Shown: positions 15,820 through 24,647 of the stretch, piece by piece
Position numbering within the stretch: position 1 is the stretch's first letter
How the letters are laid out: each line of letters opens with the position of its first letter
From: Consotaella salsifontis
GTDB lineage: Bacteria; Pseudomonadota; Alphaproteobacteria; Rhizobiales; Rhizobiaceae
Length of the DNA: 64,000 bases
Direction: 5' to 3'
Assembly (NCBI RefSeq): GCF_900167365.1
Contig: NZ_FUXL01000003.1
Span: 186,001-250,000 of the forward strand
Made by a program: the position numbers and the translations under genes
Notes under the pieces: generated by a model
The model's database searches: none
What the model was told of the DNA's origin: nothing
Seen by the model: the letters and a program-made list of their open reading frames with translations, nothing else

Positions 15820-18018
15820 ATGACGTTGGAAGTGCTGAAGGACGGTGCCGAGCGTTACGTCACCCGGGGCGGCATTGCCGTAACCCGCCGCCGCGAGGCG
15901 ACACCTTACGAGGGGGCGCTGGAACCCTATCTCGACAGGCTCGACAGCCGGCGGGGCGCGGTTTTTTCCTCCAACTACGAATATCCCGGCCGCTATACGC
16001 GATGGGATACCGCCATCACCGATCCTCCGGTGGTCGTCACCGCCGCGGGCCGCAAGGTTCGGATCGAGGCACTCAACCCGCGCGGCCGCGTTATCCTGCG
16101 CTTCATCGGCGAGGCACTCGCCGGCCACCCCGACCTTGCCGAACAAACCGTCTCCGAGGAGCTGATCGAGGCGACAGTCAAGCGCCCTGATCGGACCTTC
16201 ACGGAAGAAGAGCGCTCACGCATGCCCACCGTGTTTTCGGTGCTGCGGGCGATCACCGATCTCTTCCACGCCGAGGAGGATGCCGATCTCGGCCTCTATG
16301 GTGCCTTCGGCTACGATCTCGCCTTCCAGTTCGATCCGGTGCGGGAATTTCTGGAGCGTCCGGCCGACCAGCGCGATCTCGTGCTCTTCCTTCCGGACGA
16401 GATCCTGATGGTCGACCATTATTCGGCCCGCGCCTATGTCGAGCGCTACGATTTCGAGAAGGGTGGGACCTCGACGGAGGGGCTTGCCGGCGGCGGCGAG
16501 GACGCGCCGTTCCTGAAGTCCAACATGACGCCGCCGCGCAGCGACCATGAGCGCGGCGAATACGCCAAGCTGGTGAAGGCCGCGAAGGAAAAGTTCATGC
16601 GCGGCGATCTCTTTGAGGTCGTGCCGGGACAGACCTTCTTCGAGCGCTGCGAGACCGCTCCGTCGAAGATCTCCCGCCGCCTGAAGACCATCAATCCCTC
16701 GCCCTATTCCTTCTTCATCAATCTCGGCGAGAACGAGTTCCTGATCGGCGCCTCGCCGGAGATGTTCGTGCGCGTGTCCGGGCGCCGGGTCGAGACCTGC
16801 CCGATCTCCGGCACAATCCGGCGCGGCGAGGATGCGATCTCGGATTCGGAGCAGATCCTCAAGCTGCTCAACTCCAAGAAGGACGAGGCCGAGCTGACGA
16901 TGTGCTCGGACGTCGACCGCAACGACAAGAGCCGCGTGTGCGAGCCGGGCTCGGTGCGGGTCATCGGCCGGCGTCAGATCGAGATGTATTCGCGCCTCAT
17001 CCACACGGTCGACCATATCGAGGGACGGCTGCGCGAGGGCATGGACGCCTTCGACGCCTTCCTCTCCCATGCCTGGGCCGTCACCGTGACGGGGGCCCCG
17101 AAGCTCTGGGCGATGCGCTTTCTCGAGCAGAACGAGAAGAGCCCGCGCGCCTGGTACGGCGGCGCGATCGGGATGGTGCATTTCAACGGCGACATGAACA
17201 CCGGACTGACGCTGCGCACCATCCGCCTGAAGAACGGCATTGCCGAAGTTCGGGCCGGCGCGACGCTGCTCTTCGACAGCGATCCTGAGGCGGAAGAGGC
17301 GGAGACGGAGCTCAAGGCCTCGGCCCTGCTCGCCGCCATTCGCGAAGCGGGCAAGGAAGAAGCAGCCGCAACGGTGCGGCCCGGCTCACGCGTGGGGGAG
17401 GGGCTCAAGATCCTTCTCGTCGACCATGAGGATTCCTTCGTCCACACCCTCGCCAACTATTTCCGCCAGACCGGCGCCGAGGTGACGACGGTGAGAACGC
17501 CGGTGCCCGCCGAGGTCTTCGATAGGGTCTCGCCGGATCTCGTGGTGCTGTCGCCGGGGCCGGGCAGTCCCTCGGACTTCGACTGCAAGGCGACGATCGC
17601 GGCGGCGCGCGAGCGCGGGGCGCCGATCTTCGGCGTCTGCCTCGGCCTTCAGGCGCTCACGGAGGCCTTTGGCGGAACACTGCGCCAGCTTCGCGTGCCG
17701 ATGCACGGCAAGCCCTCGCGCGTTCGGGTTTCGCATCCCGGCATCATCTTCGATGGCCTGCCGCGCGAGGTGACGGTTGGGCGCTACCATTCGATCATCG
17801 CCGATCCGGTGCGCCTGCCGCGCGACCTCGAAGTCACCGCCGAGACGGAGGACGGCGTGGTCATGGCCATCGAGCACAAGAGCGAGCCGGTCGCGGCCGT
17901 GCAGTTTCATCCCGAGTCGATCATGTCTCTGGGCGGTTCGGCCGGCATGAGGATGGTCGAGAACATCGTCGCGCGGCTCGCCCGCCGTTCGCGCGAAAAG
18001 AGCGGCCAGGGCCACTGA
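15820..18018 (+). CDS. trpE(G): Fused anthranilate synthase TrpE(G)
   Basis: Converts chorismate and glutamine to anthranilate, the first step of tryptophan synthesis. The 732-residue protein begins at the ATG at 15820; the open frame to 15571 runs through the attenuator and is not translated. The N-terminal ~520 residues are the chorismate-binding TrpE part ([40 protein letters not shown]). The C-terminal part is a class I glutamine amidotransferase with Cys607 in GVCLGLQA and His697/Glu699 in FHPES. This fusion is typical of Rhizobium, Sinorhizobium and Brucella relatives. Controlled by the trpL attenuator; the CDF gene follows one base after the stop. Confidence 0.96.
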   Translation: MTLEVLKDGAERYVTRGGIAVTRRREATPYEGALEPYLDRLDSRRGAVFSSNYEYPGRYTRWDTAITDPPVVVTAAGRKVRIEALNPRGRVILRFIGEALAGHPDLAEQTVSEELIEATVKRPDRTFTEEERSRMPTVFSVLRAITDLFHAEEDADLGLYGAFGYDLAFQFDPVREFLERPADQRDLVLFLPDEILMVDHYSARAYVERYDFEKGGTSTEGLAGGGEDAPFLKSNMTPPRSDHERGEYAKLVKAAKEKFMRGDLFEVVPGQTFFERCETAPSKISRRLKTINPSPYSFFINLGENEFLIGASPEMFVRVSGRRVETCPISGTIRRGEDAISDSEQILKLLNSKKDEAELTMCSDVDRNDKSRVCEPGSVRVIGRRQIEMYSRLIHTVDHIEGRLREGMDAFDAFLSHAWAVTVTGAPKLWAMRFLEQNEKSPRAWYGGAIGMVHFNGDMNTGLTLRTIRLKNGIAEVRAGATLLFDSDPEAEEAETELKASALLAAIREAGKEEAAATVRPGSRVGEGLKILLVDHEDSFVHTLANYFRQTGAEVTTVRTPVPAEVFDRVSPDLVVLSPGPGSPSDFDCKATIAAARERGAPIFGVCLGLQALTEAFGGTLRQLRVPMHGKPSRVRVSHPGIIFDGLPREVTVGRYHSIIADPVRLPRDLEVTAETEDGVVMAIEHKSEPVAAVQFHPESIMSLGGSAGMRMVENIVARLARRSREKSGQGH

Positions 18019-18019
18019 T

Positions 18020-18922
18020 ATGGCAATGCGTTCCGCCGTCCTGATCCAGCGCGTGGCGCTCGGCTCGATCCTTGTCGCGCTGAGCGTGATGGCCCTGAAA
18101 TACGTGGCCTACGCGATGACTGGGTCGGTGGCGCTGCTGTCGGACGCGCTGGAGTCCATCGTCAATCTGGTGACGGCGGTGATCGCTCTCTGGGCCGTGC
18201 GCCTCAGCTATAAGCCGGCGGATAAGGATCACCCCTTCGGCCACCACAAGGCGGAGTATTTCTCCGCCGTGGTCGAGGGGGTGCTCATCGTGGTGGCCGC
18301 GCTGCTGATCCTTCAGCAGGCGTGGGAAGCCCTGCAGAACCCGCGCACCCTGGACCAGCCGATGGAAGGCATGGCCATCAACTCGCTTGCCACGCTGATC
18401 AACCTTGGCTGGGCCATTTATCTGATCCGCACGGGCACTCGCAAACGCTCTCCGGCCCTGTCGGCAGACGGTCATCACCTGATGACCGACGTCGTCACGT
18501 CCGTGGGCGTCCTCGCCGGCCTCCTTCTCGCGACGGCGACGGGTTGGACGATCCTCGACCCGCTGCTTGCCGCGCTCGTGGCCGTCAACATTCTCATGGC
18601 GGGCTACAAGGTTGTCCTGAATTCGCTCAGCGGCCTGATGGATCAGGCGATCGATCCGGCCGAGGAGCAGCAGGTTCGCGAGATCATCTCGGCCAGCGCC
18701 AACGGCGCCATCGAGGTCCACGACCTCAAGACCCGCCTGGCGGGCCGTGCCATCTTCATCGAATTTCATCTCGTCGTTCCCGGCGAAATGACCGTCGGAA
18801 AGGCCCACTGCATTTGCGACAAGATCGAGGATGCGCTCAAGGCGTCGTTCCAGGGCGCGCGCGTGTCGATCCATGTCGAGCCTGAGGACGAGGCGAAACA
18901 AACCGGCGTTCCGGTGCTTTGA
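18020..18922 (+). CDS. Cation diffusion facilitator (CDF) family metal efflux protein
   Basis: A 300-residue inner-membrane CDF transporter with about six helices and a cytoplasmic C-terminal domain. Metal-site residues are visible in SDALESIVN, in PFGHHKAEYF and in SADGHHLMTDV, the paired HxxxD/DxxxD pattern of FieF/ZitB proteins. The C-terminal half resembles the ZT_dimer domain (EVHDLKTRLAG, FIEFHLVVPG). It begins one base after the trpE(G) stop, so it is probably co-transcribed, although there is no obvious metabolic link. Zinc or iron efflux is likely; the metal cannot be chosen from sequence alone. Confidence 0.9.
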   Translation: MAMRSAVLIQRVALGSILVALSVMALKYVAYAMTGSVALLSDALESIVNLVTAVIALWAVRLSYKPADKDHPFGHHKAEYFSAVVEGVLIVVAALLILQQAWEALQNPRTLDQPMEGMAINSLATLINLGWAIYLIRTGTRKRSPALSADGHHLMTDVVTSVGVLAGLLLATATGWTILDPLLAALVAVNILMAGYKVVLNSLSGLMDQAIDPAEEQQVREIISASANGAIEVHDLKTRLAGRAIFIEFHLVVPGEMTVGKAHCICDKIEDALKASFQGARVSIHVEPEDEAKQTGVPVL

Positions 18923-19057
18923 GAGGCCGCTTTACCTCGCCTGAAGATTTGCTCGGCGACCGCCGCAAACTGCGTGACGGGGCCGATTCGATCCTGCTAT
19001 AGCCGCCGACGGCCACGACCATAGAACCTGTGCGCCGAGGACGAAGCGAGGCAGCAC

Positions 19058-20143
19058 GTGGTTGATATAGTCGGTGGCAGCGGCAGCGTGGCGAACCCTT
19101 CCGGTCCGCTTCGGCTGGTCCAGGTCGTTCTGGGCGCGACCGATCGCTTCCGTCGGGGCGGACTGGAGCGCTGGGGTGCCGCTCTGCTCGCCATCCTTGC
19201 GAGCTTCGCTCTGCGCTATTGGCTCGATAGCGATCTACCGGCGGGCTTCCCGTATCTCACCTTCTTTCCGGCAGTGATCCTGACGACGTTCTTCGTCGGC
19301 CTTGGGCCGGGCATCGCGGTGGCCATAGGCTGCGGCCTTGCCGCCTGGTATTTCTTCATCGCTCCCTTCAATTCCTTCGCACTCAGCGGCGGCGGACTGC
19401 TGGCGCTTCTCTTCTACGTCTTCATTGTTGCCGTCGACATCTCGCTCATTCACTGGATGCATCTGGCGCTCGACCGCGTGGTGGTAGAGCGGGAGACGGC
19501 GGCACAGCTTGCCCGCCAGCGCGATCTGCTCTTCCGCGAGCTTCAGCATCGCGTGTCGAACAACCTCGCGGTGGTTTCCTCCATTCTCAACGGGCAGGGC
19601 AGGGCGCTCGGCGGCGAGGCGGCAGCCGTTCTCGCACAGGCTTCGGCGCGTATCGCGCTGGTCGCCAAGATCCAGCGCCAGCTCCATGATCCGGCGCGGC
19701 AGAGCGTCGACTTCGGTCCCTATCTGGAAGGCCTGGGACCGGACCTCATCGAGGCGGCTGGCGCGCATCACGTGACATATGAGGTCGAGGCCGAAGCCGT
19801 GGCGATCTCCGCCCAACTCGCCGTGCCGCTGGGGCTGATTACCACCGAGCTGATTTCAAACGCCATCGAGCACGCTTTCGCCGACGGGCGCCCCGGCCGT
19901 CTCTCTGTTCAGCTCTATTGCGAACCTGCGGCGATTTCCGAGCCCCAGTCGTTGGTGCTGCGCGTGGTTGACGACGGGCCAGGCTGGCCGTCTGATTTCG
20001 CCATCGGGCAGTCGCGCAATCTCGGCATGCGTATCGTTCAGGCTCTGGCTCAGCAGATCGGCGGCAGGGTCTCCTTCTTCAACGACGGGGGCGCTGTGTG
20101 CGAGCTGCGCTTCACCCAGGACGACAAGCAAATCAGCGCTTGA
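19058..20143 (+). CDS. Membrane sensor histidine kinase, DUF4118 plus HisKA_2
   Basis: A 361-residue kinase starting at GTG. An N-terminal DUF4118-like module of four membrane segments (~40-140, KdpD-type) leads to a HisKA_2/HWE-type dimerisation box FRELQHRVSNNLAVV with the probable phospho-acceptor His164. The ATPase domain shows ELISNAIEHAF (N-box), DDGPGWP and NLGMRIV. Such kinases often control the alphaproteobacterial general stress response, but no response regulator, PhyR or sigma factor gene lies nearby. It is therefore an orphan sensor of unknown signal. The stop codon overlaps the proposed -35 of the leucine leader. Confidence 0.88.
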   Translation: MVDIVGGSGSVANPSGPLRLVQVVLGATDRFRRGGLERWGAALLAILASFALRYWLDSDLPAGFPYLTFFPAVILTTFFVGLGPGIAVAIGCGLAAWYFFIAPFNSFALSGGGLLALLFYVFIVAVDISLIHWMHLALDRVVVERETAAQLARQRDLLFRELQHRVSNNLAVVSSILNGQGRALGGEAAAVLAQASARIALVAKIQRQLHDPARQSVDFGPYLEGLGPDLIEAAGAHHVTYEVEAEAVAISAQLAVPLGLITTELISNAIEHAFADGRPGRLSVQLYCEPAAISEPQSLVLRVVDDGPGWPSDFAIGQSRNLGMRIVQALAQQIGGRVSFFNDGGAVCELRFTQDDKQISA

Positions 20144-20167
20144 ACTTGGCATCGAATCGGCTACGTT
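20140..20167 (+). promoter_or_regulatory. Proposed promoter of the leuA leader
   Basis: TTGAAC (20140-20145) and TACGTT (20162-20167) have a 16-base spacer. The predicted start point is about 20174-20176, at the ATG of the leader ORF. The -35 overlaps the stop codon of the kinase gene. The -10 is a weak match, so confidence is low. Confidence 0.35.
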
Positions 20168-20175
20168 GCCTTTCC

Positions 20176-20295
20176 ATGAACAGGATGAACGCCTCTTTGC
20201 TGATCGATGCTGCGCCTTTCGCGCCGTTCGGCCGCGTTCTTCGCCTTGACGCGCTTCTTCTTACGCTCCTTAGCGGCGATCGTCGGACCTGCTGA
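20176..20295 (+). CDS. Leucine-rich leader peptide upstream of leuA (leuL-like)
   Basis: A 39-codon ORF beginning MNRMNASLLIDA and ending SGDRRTC. It contains nine Leu, seven of them within the 11 residues LRLDALLLTLL. It ends 147 bases before leuA and is followed by overlapping GC-rich stems. A Leu-run peptide immediately before 2-isopropylmalate synthase is what a leucine attenuator needs. A second ATG at codon 4 is an alternative start. Expression has not been shown; the call rests on composition and position. Confidence 0.65.
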   Translation: MNRMNASLLIDAAPFAPFGRVLRLDALLLTLLSGDRRTC

Positions 20296-20348
20296 TCAAG
20301 GGGCGTCCGGCGGTCGAGCCCAGGCGCGCCCCGCGCGCTTTGCCCCTT
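20282..20348 (+). promoter_or_regulatory. Possible leuA attenuator structures
   Basis: GTCGGAC (20282-20288), at the end of the leader ORF, can pair with GTCCGGC (20305-20311). In competition, AAGGGGC (20298-20304) is exactly complementary to GCCCCTT (20342-20348), enclosing an inner GCGCG/CGCGC stem that ends in CTTTG. The competing stems resemble an attenuator. The U-tract is poor, so termination could be weak, Rho-assisted, or replaced by translational control. Confidence 0.45.
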
Positions 20349-20442
20349 CGCTTACGTCATTGATGGATCAATTCAGCGAAAGACCGCTCGTGTCGATGGA
20401 ACCGCGGGCGAGTGTTTCGGTCAGCGCACAGGCAAACATCCC

Positions 20443-22140
20443 ATGCCCGACACTTCTGCCGTGATGTCCAAGGCCGGCATCAAATATCAGCCCTATCCCC
20501 GCGTCGATCTGCCGGATCGCCGATGGCCGAGCCAGACGATCGAAAAACCGCCGATCTGGTGTTCGGTGGACCTCAGAGACGGCAACCAGGCTCTGGTCGA
20601 TCCCATGGGGCACGAGAAGAAGGCGCGCTTCTTCGCGCTCCTGAAGGCGATGAACTTCAAGGAGATCGAGATCGGCTTTCCCTCGGCCTCCCAAACCGAC
20701 TTCGACTTTGCCCGCTGGTGCATCGAGGAAGGTGACGTCGCAGACGATGTGTCGCTCCAGGTGTTGGTGCAGTGCCGGCCGGAGCTGATCCGCCGCACCT
20801 TCGAGGCGCTGGAGGGGGCGAAGCATCCAATCGTCCATTTCTACAACTCCACCAGCGAATTGCAGCGCCGGGTCGTCTTCCAGAAGGATCGCGCGGGCAT
20901 CAAGCAGATCGCGACGGATGCCGCCAAGATGGTGACGGACATGGCGGCGGCGGCCGGCGGCGGCTTTCGGTTCGAATATTCGCCCGAGAGCTTCACCGGG
21001 ACCGAACTCGATTTCGCGCTGGAGATTTGCAACGCGGTCGCCGAGATCGTCCGGCCGACGCCCGAGAACCGGCTGATCATCAACCTGCCGGCGACGGTCG
21101 AGATGTCGACGCCCAACATCCATGCCGACCAGATCGAATGGATGTGCCGCAATCTCGACAACCGCGAGTCGATCATCGTCTCGCTGCATCCGCACAACGA
21201 TCGCGGCACGGCCATCGCCGCCACCGAGCTCGGCTTGTTGGCCGGCGCCGACCGCGTCGAGGGAACGCTCTTCGGCAACGGCGAGCGGACGGGCAATGTC
21301 GACCTCGTGACGCTGGCCCTCAACATGTTCACCCAGGGGATCGATCCTGGGTTGGATGTTTCCGATGTCGGCCGGATCAAGGACGTCTACGAGCATTGCA
21401 ACCAGATCGCCATTCCCGAGCGGCACCCTTACGTGGGCGAACTGGTCTACACGGCCTTTTCCGGCTCGCATCAGGACGCGATCAACAAGGGCATGAAGGC
21501 GATCAAGAGCGCCAACAAGGAACTGTGGGAGGTGCCTTACCTGCCCATCGACCCGCGCGATGTCGGGCGCTCCTATGAGGCGATCATCCGCATCAACTCC
21601 CAGTCGGGCAAGGGCGGGATCGCCTATATTCTGCAGGCCGACTACGGGCTCAACCTGCCTCGCAACCTGCAAATCGAGTTCCGCGAGGACATCCAGCGGA
21701 TCACCGACGAGGAAGGCAAGGAATTGCCCTCGAAGCGTATTCATCAACGCTTCCTCGAACTCTACGTCGAACAGCCCGGCGCACGGATCAAATTCGTCGA
21801 CCACTTCACGCGCCCGAGCATGGACGTGAAGGGTGAGCGCATGGTGGAGGCGACGATCCTAGACAACGGCGTCGAGAAGACCATTCGCGCCATGGGAACC
21901 GGGCCGATCGACGGGTTCATCGACGCTCTGTCCGCCTATCTCGGCATCGAGATGTCCGTCGCGGACTACTCCGAACATTCGCTCCAGCGCGGCTCCGATG
22001 CCTTCGCCATCGCTTATGTCGAGGTGGAGCATCCGAGCGGTAAGCTCTTCGGCGCAGGCGTCAACAAGAACATCGTTTCCGCTTCGCTCGAGGGCATCGT
22101 GGCGGCGGCGAACCGTGTGCTCGACCTCGCCAAGGGCTGA
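20443..22140 (+). CDS. leuA: 2-isopropylmalate synthase LeuA (long form)
   Basis: Condenses acetyl-CoA with 2-ketoisovalerate, the committed step of leucine synthesis. At 565 residues it is the long LeuA type, beginning KYQPYPRVDLPDR and PPIWCSVDLRDGNQAL (metal-binding Asp in the barrel). A HMGL-like TIM barrel (~35-315, with HPHNDRGTA) is followed by linker and the LeuA dimer regulatory domain (~430-560), which binds leucine for feedback. The ATG at 20443 is used; the one at 20464 (MSKAG) is also possible, and neither has a strong ribosome site. It lies behind the leucine-rich leader. Confidence 0.95.
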   Translation: MPDTSAVMSKAGIKYQPYPRVDLPDRRWPSQTIEKPPIWCSVDLRDGNQALVDPMGHEKKARFFALLKAMNFKEIEIGFPSASQTDFDFARWCIEEGDVADDVSLQVLVQCRPELIRRTFEALEGAKHPIVHFYNSTSELQRRVVFQKDRAGIKQIATDAAKMVTDMAAAAGGGFRFEYSPESFTGTELDFALEICNAVAEIVRPTPENRLIINLPATVEMSTPNIHADQIEWMCRNLDNRESIIVSLHPHNDRGTAIAATELGLLAGADRVEGTLFGNGERTGNVDLVTLALNMFTQGIDPGLDVSDVGRIKDVYEHCNQIAIPERHPYVGELVYTAFSGSHQDAINKGMKAIKSANKELWEVPYLPIDPRDVGRSYEAIIRINSQSGKGGIAYILQADYGLNLPRNLQIEFREDIQRITDEEGKELPSKRIHQRFLELYVEQPGARIKFVDHFTRPSMDVKGERMVEATILDNGVEKTIRAMGTGPIDGFIDALSAYLGIEMSVADYSEHSLQRGSDAFAIAYVEVEHPSGKLFGAGVNKNIVSASLEGIVAAANRVLDLAKG

Positions 22141-22157
22141 GCACTTTCCATCACGTC

Positions 22158-22190
22158 GGCCGCGCCGGATATTCTCCGACGCGGCCTTGC
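22158..22190 (+). terminator. Hairpin terminator candidate after leuA
   Basis: GGCCGCG (22158-22164) pairs with CGCGGCC (22180-22186), with an inner CGGA/TCCG stem, followed by TTGCCT. The stem is good and the T-tract is short. It lies 17 bases after the leuA stop. Confidence 0.5.
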
Positions 22191-22322
22191 CTCGATCAGC
22201 GGCGCTTTGTCCGCCTGCTGCGGCCGCGGCGCGATTTTGTCTTGCATGGCCGCGCCTTATGGTTAACGAAAGCTGAACGCGTCATAATCGACGCGACTGG
22301 TTCGCTTTCCGACGAGGCCGCC

Positions 22323-22943
22323 ATGGCAGAGAACAGACCGATGCCGGCAATCCCGGCCCCATCGCATCGCCTTGCGGACGCCGTGCGCGCCGCCAAGATC
22401 GCTGCCGCGCAACGTTCCGACGTGGTGATCGACATTCGTGAAGCCGATCGCGCCCGGCTGGAAATCCTTTCCGAGGAGCTTCAGCCACTGCTGGAGGACC
22501 TGCCGGCGGACGACGACTTCTTCGACTTCGCCCTATCCGGGGGACCGCAGCCTCGCCTTTGGATCGATGCGACGGCGAACGTCATCATGGCGCGCGACCG
22601 GCGCACCTACCGTTTCGTGCGCGAGACGAGGCTTGGACGTCTGACGCTTGCCGAGGCGCAGGAGCCGCGCGTCATCGCCGACCGCATCACGGATTACGTG
22701 GCGGAGCGGATCATCGAGCGGGAGAAGGCGTTCGCGCTGAACGACGGGGTCGGCGAACGCATCGCTGAGCGCGCGAGGCAGCCGCGCGCCGCCGCCGCCG
22801 ATCCAATTCGCGTGGGGCCGCCGGCGCGGCCGAGGTCGACCGACTTCGTCATTGCCTTCACCTGGATGATCATCGGTATCGTGATCGGCGTGGCGGCGCT
22901 CTACGCCTTTGCCGCCTGGCAGGGGCTGCTTCCGCCGCGCTGA
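22323..22943 (+). CDS. Conserved hypothetical protein with C-terminal membrane anchor
   Basis: A 206-residue protein from the ATG at 22323; upstream codons to 22242 look non-coding. Most of it is soluble and charged, rich in Asp/Glu/Arg, with a repeated acidic stretch (LLEDLPADDDFFDF). A single hydrophobic helix at about 178-200 (FTWMIIGIVIGVAALYAF) would anchor it in the inner membrane with the bulk in the cytoplasm. No domain was recognised. Similar tail-anchored proteins of unknown role are common in Hyphomicrobiales. GTTAAC about 60 bases upstream is a CtrA-like half site, not sufficient for a call. Confidence 0.75.
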   Translation: MAENRPMPAIPAPSHRLADAVRAAKIAAAQRSDVVIDIREADRARLEILSEELQPLLEDLPADDDFFDFALSGGPQPRLWIDATANVIMARDRRTYRFVRETRLGRLTLAEAQEPRVIADRITDYVAERIIEREKAFALNDGVGERIAERARQPRAAAADPIRVGPPARPRSTDFVIAFTWMIIGIVIGVAALYAFAAWQGLLPPR

Positions 22944-23023
22944 CGTTGAAACCGAGGGCTGGCTTGCGGGCGACTGCGGAGCGGCGAGGGTGGCGTACCG
23001 CCGCCGCTGCTCGTGGATACAAG

Positions 23024-23053
23024 GGCCGGCCTTCGGCTGAATCCCGGCCGGCC
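23024..23053. terminator. GGCCGGCC inverted repeat between convergent genes
   Basis: GGCCGGCC occurs at 23024-23031 and again at 23046-23053 and, being self-complementary, forms an 8-bp stem with a 14-base loop. It lies between the convergent 206-residue protein gene and the hydrolase gene. There is no T-run on either strand, so it is only a plausible bidirectional end. Confidence 0.35.
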
Positions 23054-23063
23054 AAGCCTAAAA

Positions 23064-24239
23064 TCAGGCAGGGCGCGCTTTCGTGGAGCGCGGCGCTGAC
23101 GGTCCGAGCCCGATCGAGCAAAGCCAGTTCAGAACCACTTCCCGCGTGACGTGCTTGTTGTCGACCTGGCAGTGTTCCAGCCCGCCCAGCCGGCGATCCT
23201 CGATCGGCAGGAACGTCTTGTTCTTCGATCCAGCCTGTTCATAGTTGGTCAGAGCCTGCCAAAGCGGGGTGGGTTGCACCAGCGCTTCCTCGGCGCCGTG
23301 AACGACCAGCAGGGGGCACTCGATCCGGTGCAGGACGCCTTCGAGGTCGTAGGCAAAGCGGGGATCGTTCGCGAGTTCGTCGAGACTGCTGGCACCGAGG
23401 ATGCGCAGGCCGTGCGCGGCGAGGCTGGGGGGCATCCACCGGAGCATCGCCGCCCAGTCGAACTTGTGCGTCCCGCCGTCGGAGATTACCGCGGCGATGC
23501 GCTGATCGAACGAGGCGAACCTCAGAGAGTCGTAACCCGAGAAGCTTTCTCCGAACACGATGATCTTGTTCGGATCAACCTCCGGTCGCGTGAGAAGGAA
23601 GTCGATGGCCTTGGAGTGGAACGCCTCGCTGTCGGCGCGTCGCGTCTTCCCCTTTTCGTACAGCGAAAGGCTGGTTCCCGGCTGGTCGTAAACGAAGAAA
23701 TTGTACCCGCTTTCGATGAAGGCCGGGCCGAGATTGAAGTAGTTCTCGGTGGAGTGCTCTTCGCCGCCGTTCAGCGCGAACAGGGTCGGCTTCGGGCCCT
23801 CGATCCAGTCGGGCGAGAAGAAGTAGCCGTCGAGCATGGCATCTTCATAGGGGACTTGCACCTTCTCGGGGCGGACGTCGAAGTACCGCCCGGCCTTCTC
23901 GAACAGCTCCGTCGACTTGCGGATGAGCCGCACCTTCTCGGCCTCGTCGTCCTTCACCATGAACTCGGCGGTCCGGGTGTAGTTGCAGGCGCGGGCGTAG
24001 GCGTCCCGCGCGGCGTACCAGTTGCCGACCGCCTCGGCCTGCCTGCCGTGTCTCTCGACGGTCTCGGCCGTGGCCAGCCATTCCTTGACCCACGTCTCGT
24101 CGTTGTCGGGATCGATGTTCTTGCAAGCGGCGAAGATCTCCGTGGCGTCGGCGAACCCGAGGGATGCGAGCCCCAGGATCTTGGTCACCTGGAAGGATTT
24201 TCCGTAGTTCGCCGGCCAGCGGCTGAATTCGATGGTCAC
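23064..24239 (-). CDS. Alpha/beta hydrolase (FrsA / pseudooxynicotine-hydrolase-like)
   Basis: A 391-residue cytoplasmic hydrolase. The start is GTG at 24239, chosen because AGGAG lies eight bases upstream in the coding direction; the long open frame to 24734 is not used. A helical N-terminal region (~1-120) precedes the alpha/beta core. The nucleophile elbow GESFSG has Ser232, and GLEHCQ near the C-terminus supplies the probable His. The layout resembles DUF1100/FrsA esterases and 2,6-dihydroxypseudooxynicotine hydrolase-like enzymes. Substrate unknown. It is divergent from a TetR gene that probably regulates it. Confidence 0.82.
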   Translation of the reverse strand: MTIEFSRWPANYGKSFQVTKILGLASLGFADATEIFAACKNIDPDNDETWVKEWLATAETVERHGRQAEAVGNWYAARDAYARACNYTRTAEFMVKDDEAEKVRLIRKSTELFEKAGRYFDVRPEKVQVPYEDAMLDGYFFSPDWIEGPKPTLFALNGGEEHSTENYFNLGPAFIESGYNFFVYDQPGTSLSLYEKGKTRRADSEAFHSKAIDFLLTRPEVDPNKIIVFGESFSGYDSLRFASFDQRIAAVISDGGTHKFDWAAMLRWMPPSLAAHGLRILGASSLDELANDPRFAYDLEGVLHRIECPLLVVHGAEEALVQPTPLWQALTNYEQAGSKNKTFLPIEDRRLGGLEHCQVDNKHVTREVVLNWLCSIGLGPSAPRSTKARPA

Positions 24240-24388
24240 CGTTTCTGCTCCTTTGGCAAACGTATGCCGTTCCGCAGGGGCCTGAATGACGGCCCGGTTC
24301 GTGCTGCCTGCGGCACGGGACTGCAAGAAAGCGCCATGCCGGGACATCGCGAGGCGCATTTGCCAAGGGACGATCCCATAATTTTTCG

Positions 24389-24410
24389 CAACACGCAAGT
24401 TTGCCTGTTG
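24389..24410. promoter_or_regulatory. Candidate TetR operator (22-bp dyad)
   Basis: An imperfect palindrome CAACA-C-GCAA-GT-TTGC-C-TGTTG, matching its own reverse complement at 18 of 22 positions. It lies in the 408-base divergent region, 150 bases before the hydrolase start and 237 bases before the TetR start. Size and symmetry suit a TetR dimer. The rest of the region holds nothing recognisable. Confidence 0.5.
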
Positions 24411-24647
24411 TGAACTAATTGTGAGAGATCGATACCGCATCGCCTGGGCGCGCTTTGCACCTACCAAGCGACGTTTGGTGAAGTCGAAGCCGTGGCTATC
24501 GTTCATAGTCGCGAGAGTGCGACCAGAGGGGCTGGCGCGCGACCTGTTCCTTTCAAGGCCGCTCACCGGTATTGTTTGTTGCCGGAAACCCGATGATAGG
24601 CCTCTGCGCCCGTGGTCTTTGCGCCCGCCGATGTGTAATTCGAACGA

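Noticed and set aside
22261-22275. CtrA-type binding site before the 206-residue protein gene
   Set aside because: Only one half-site (GTTAAC) is present at the right place; the second half is absent.
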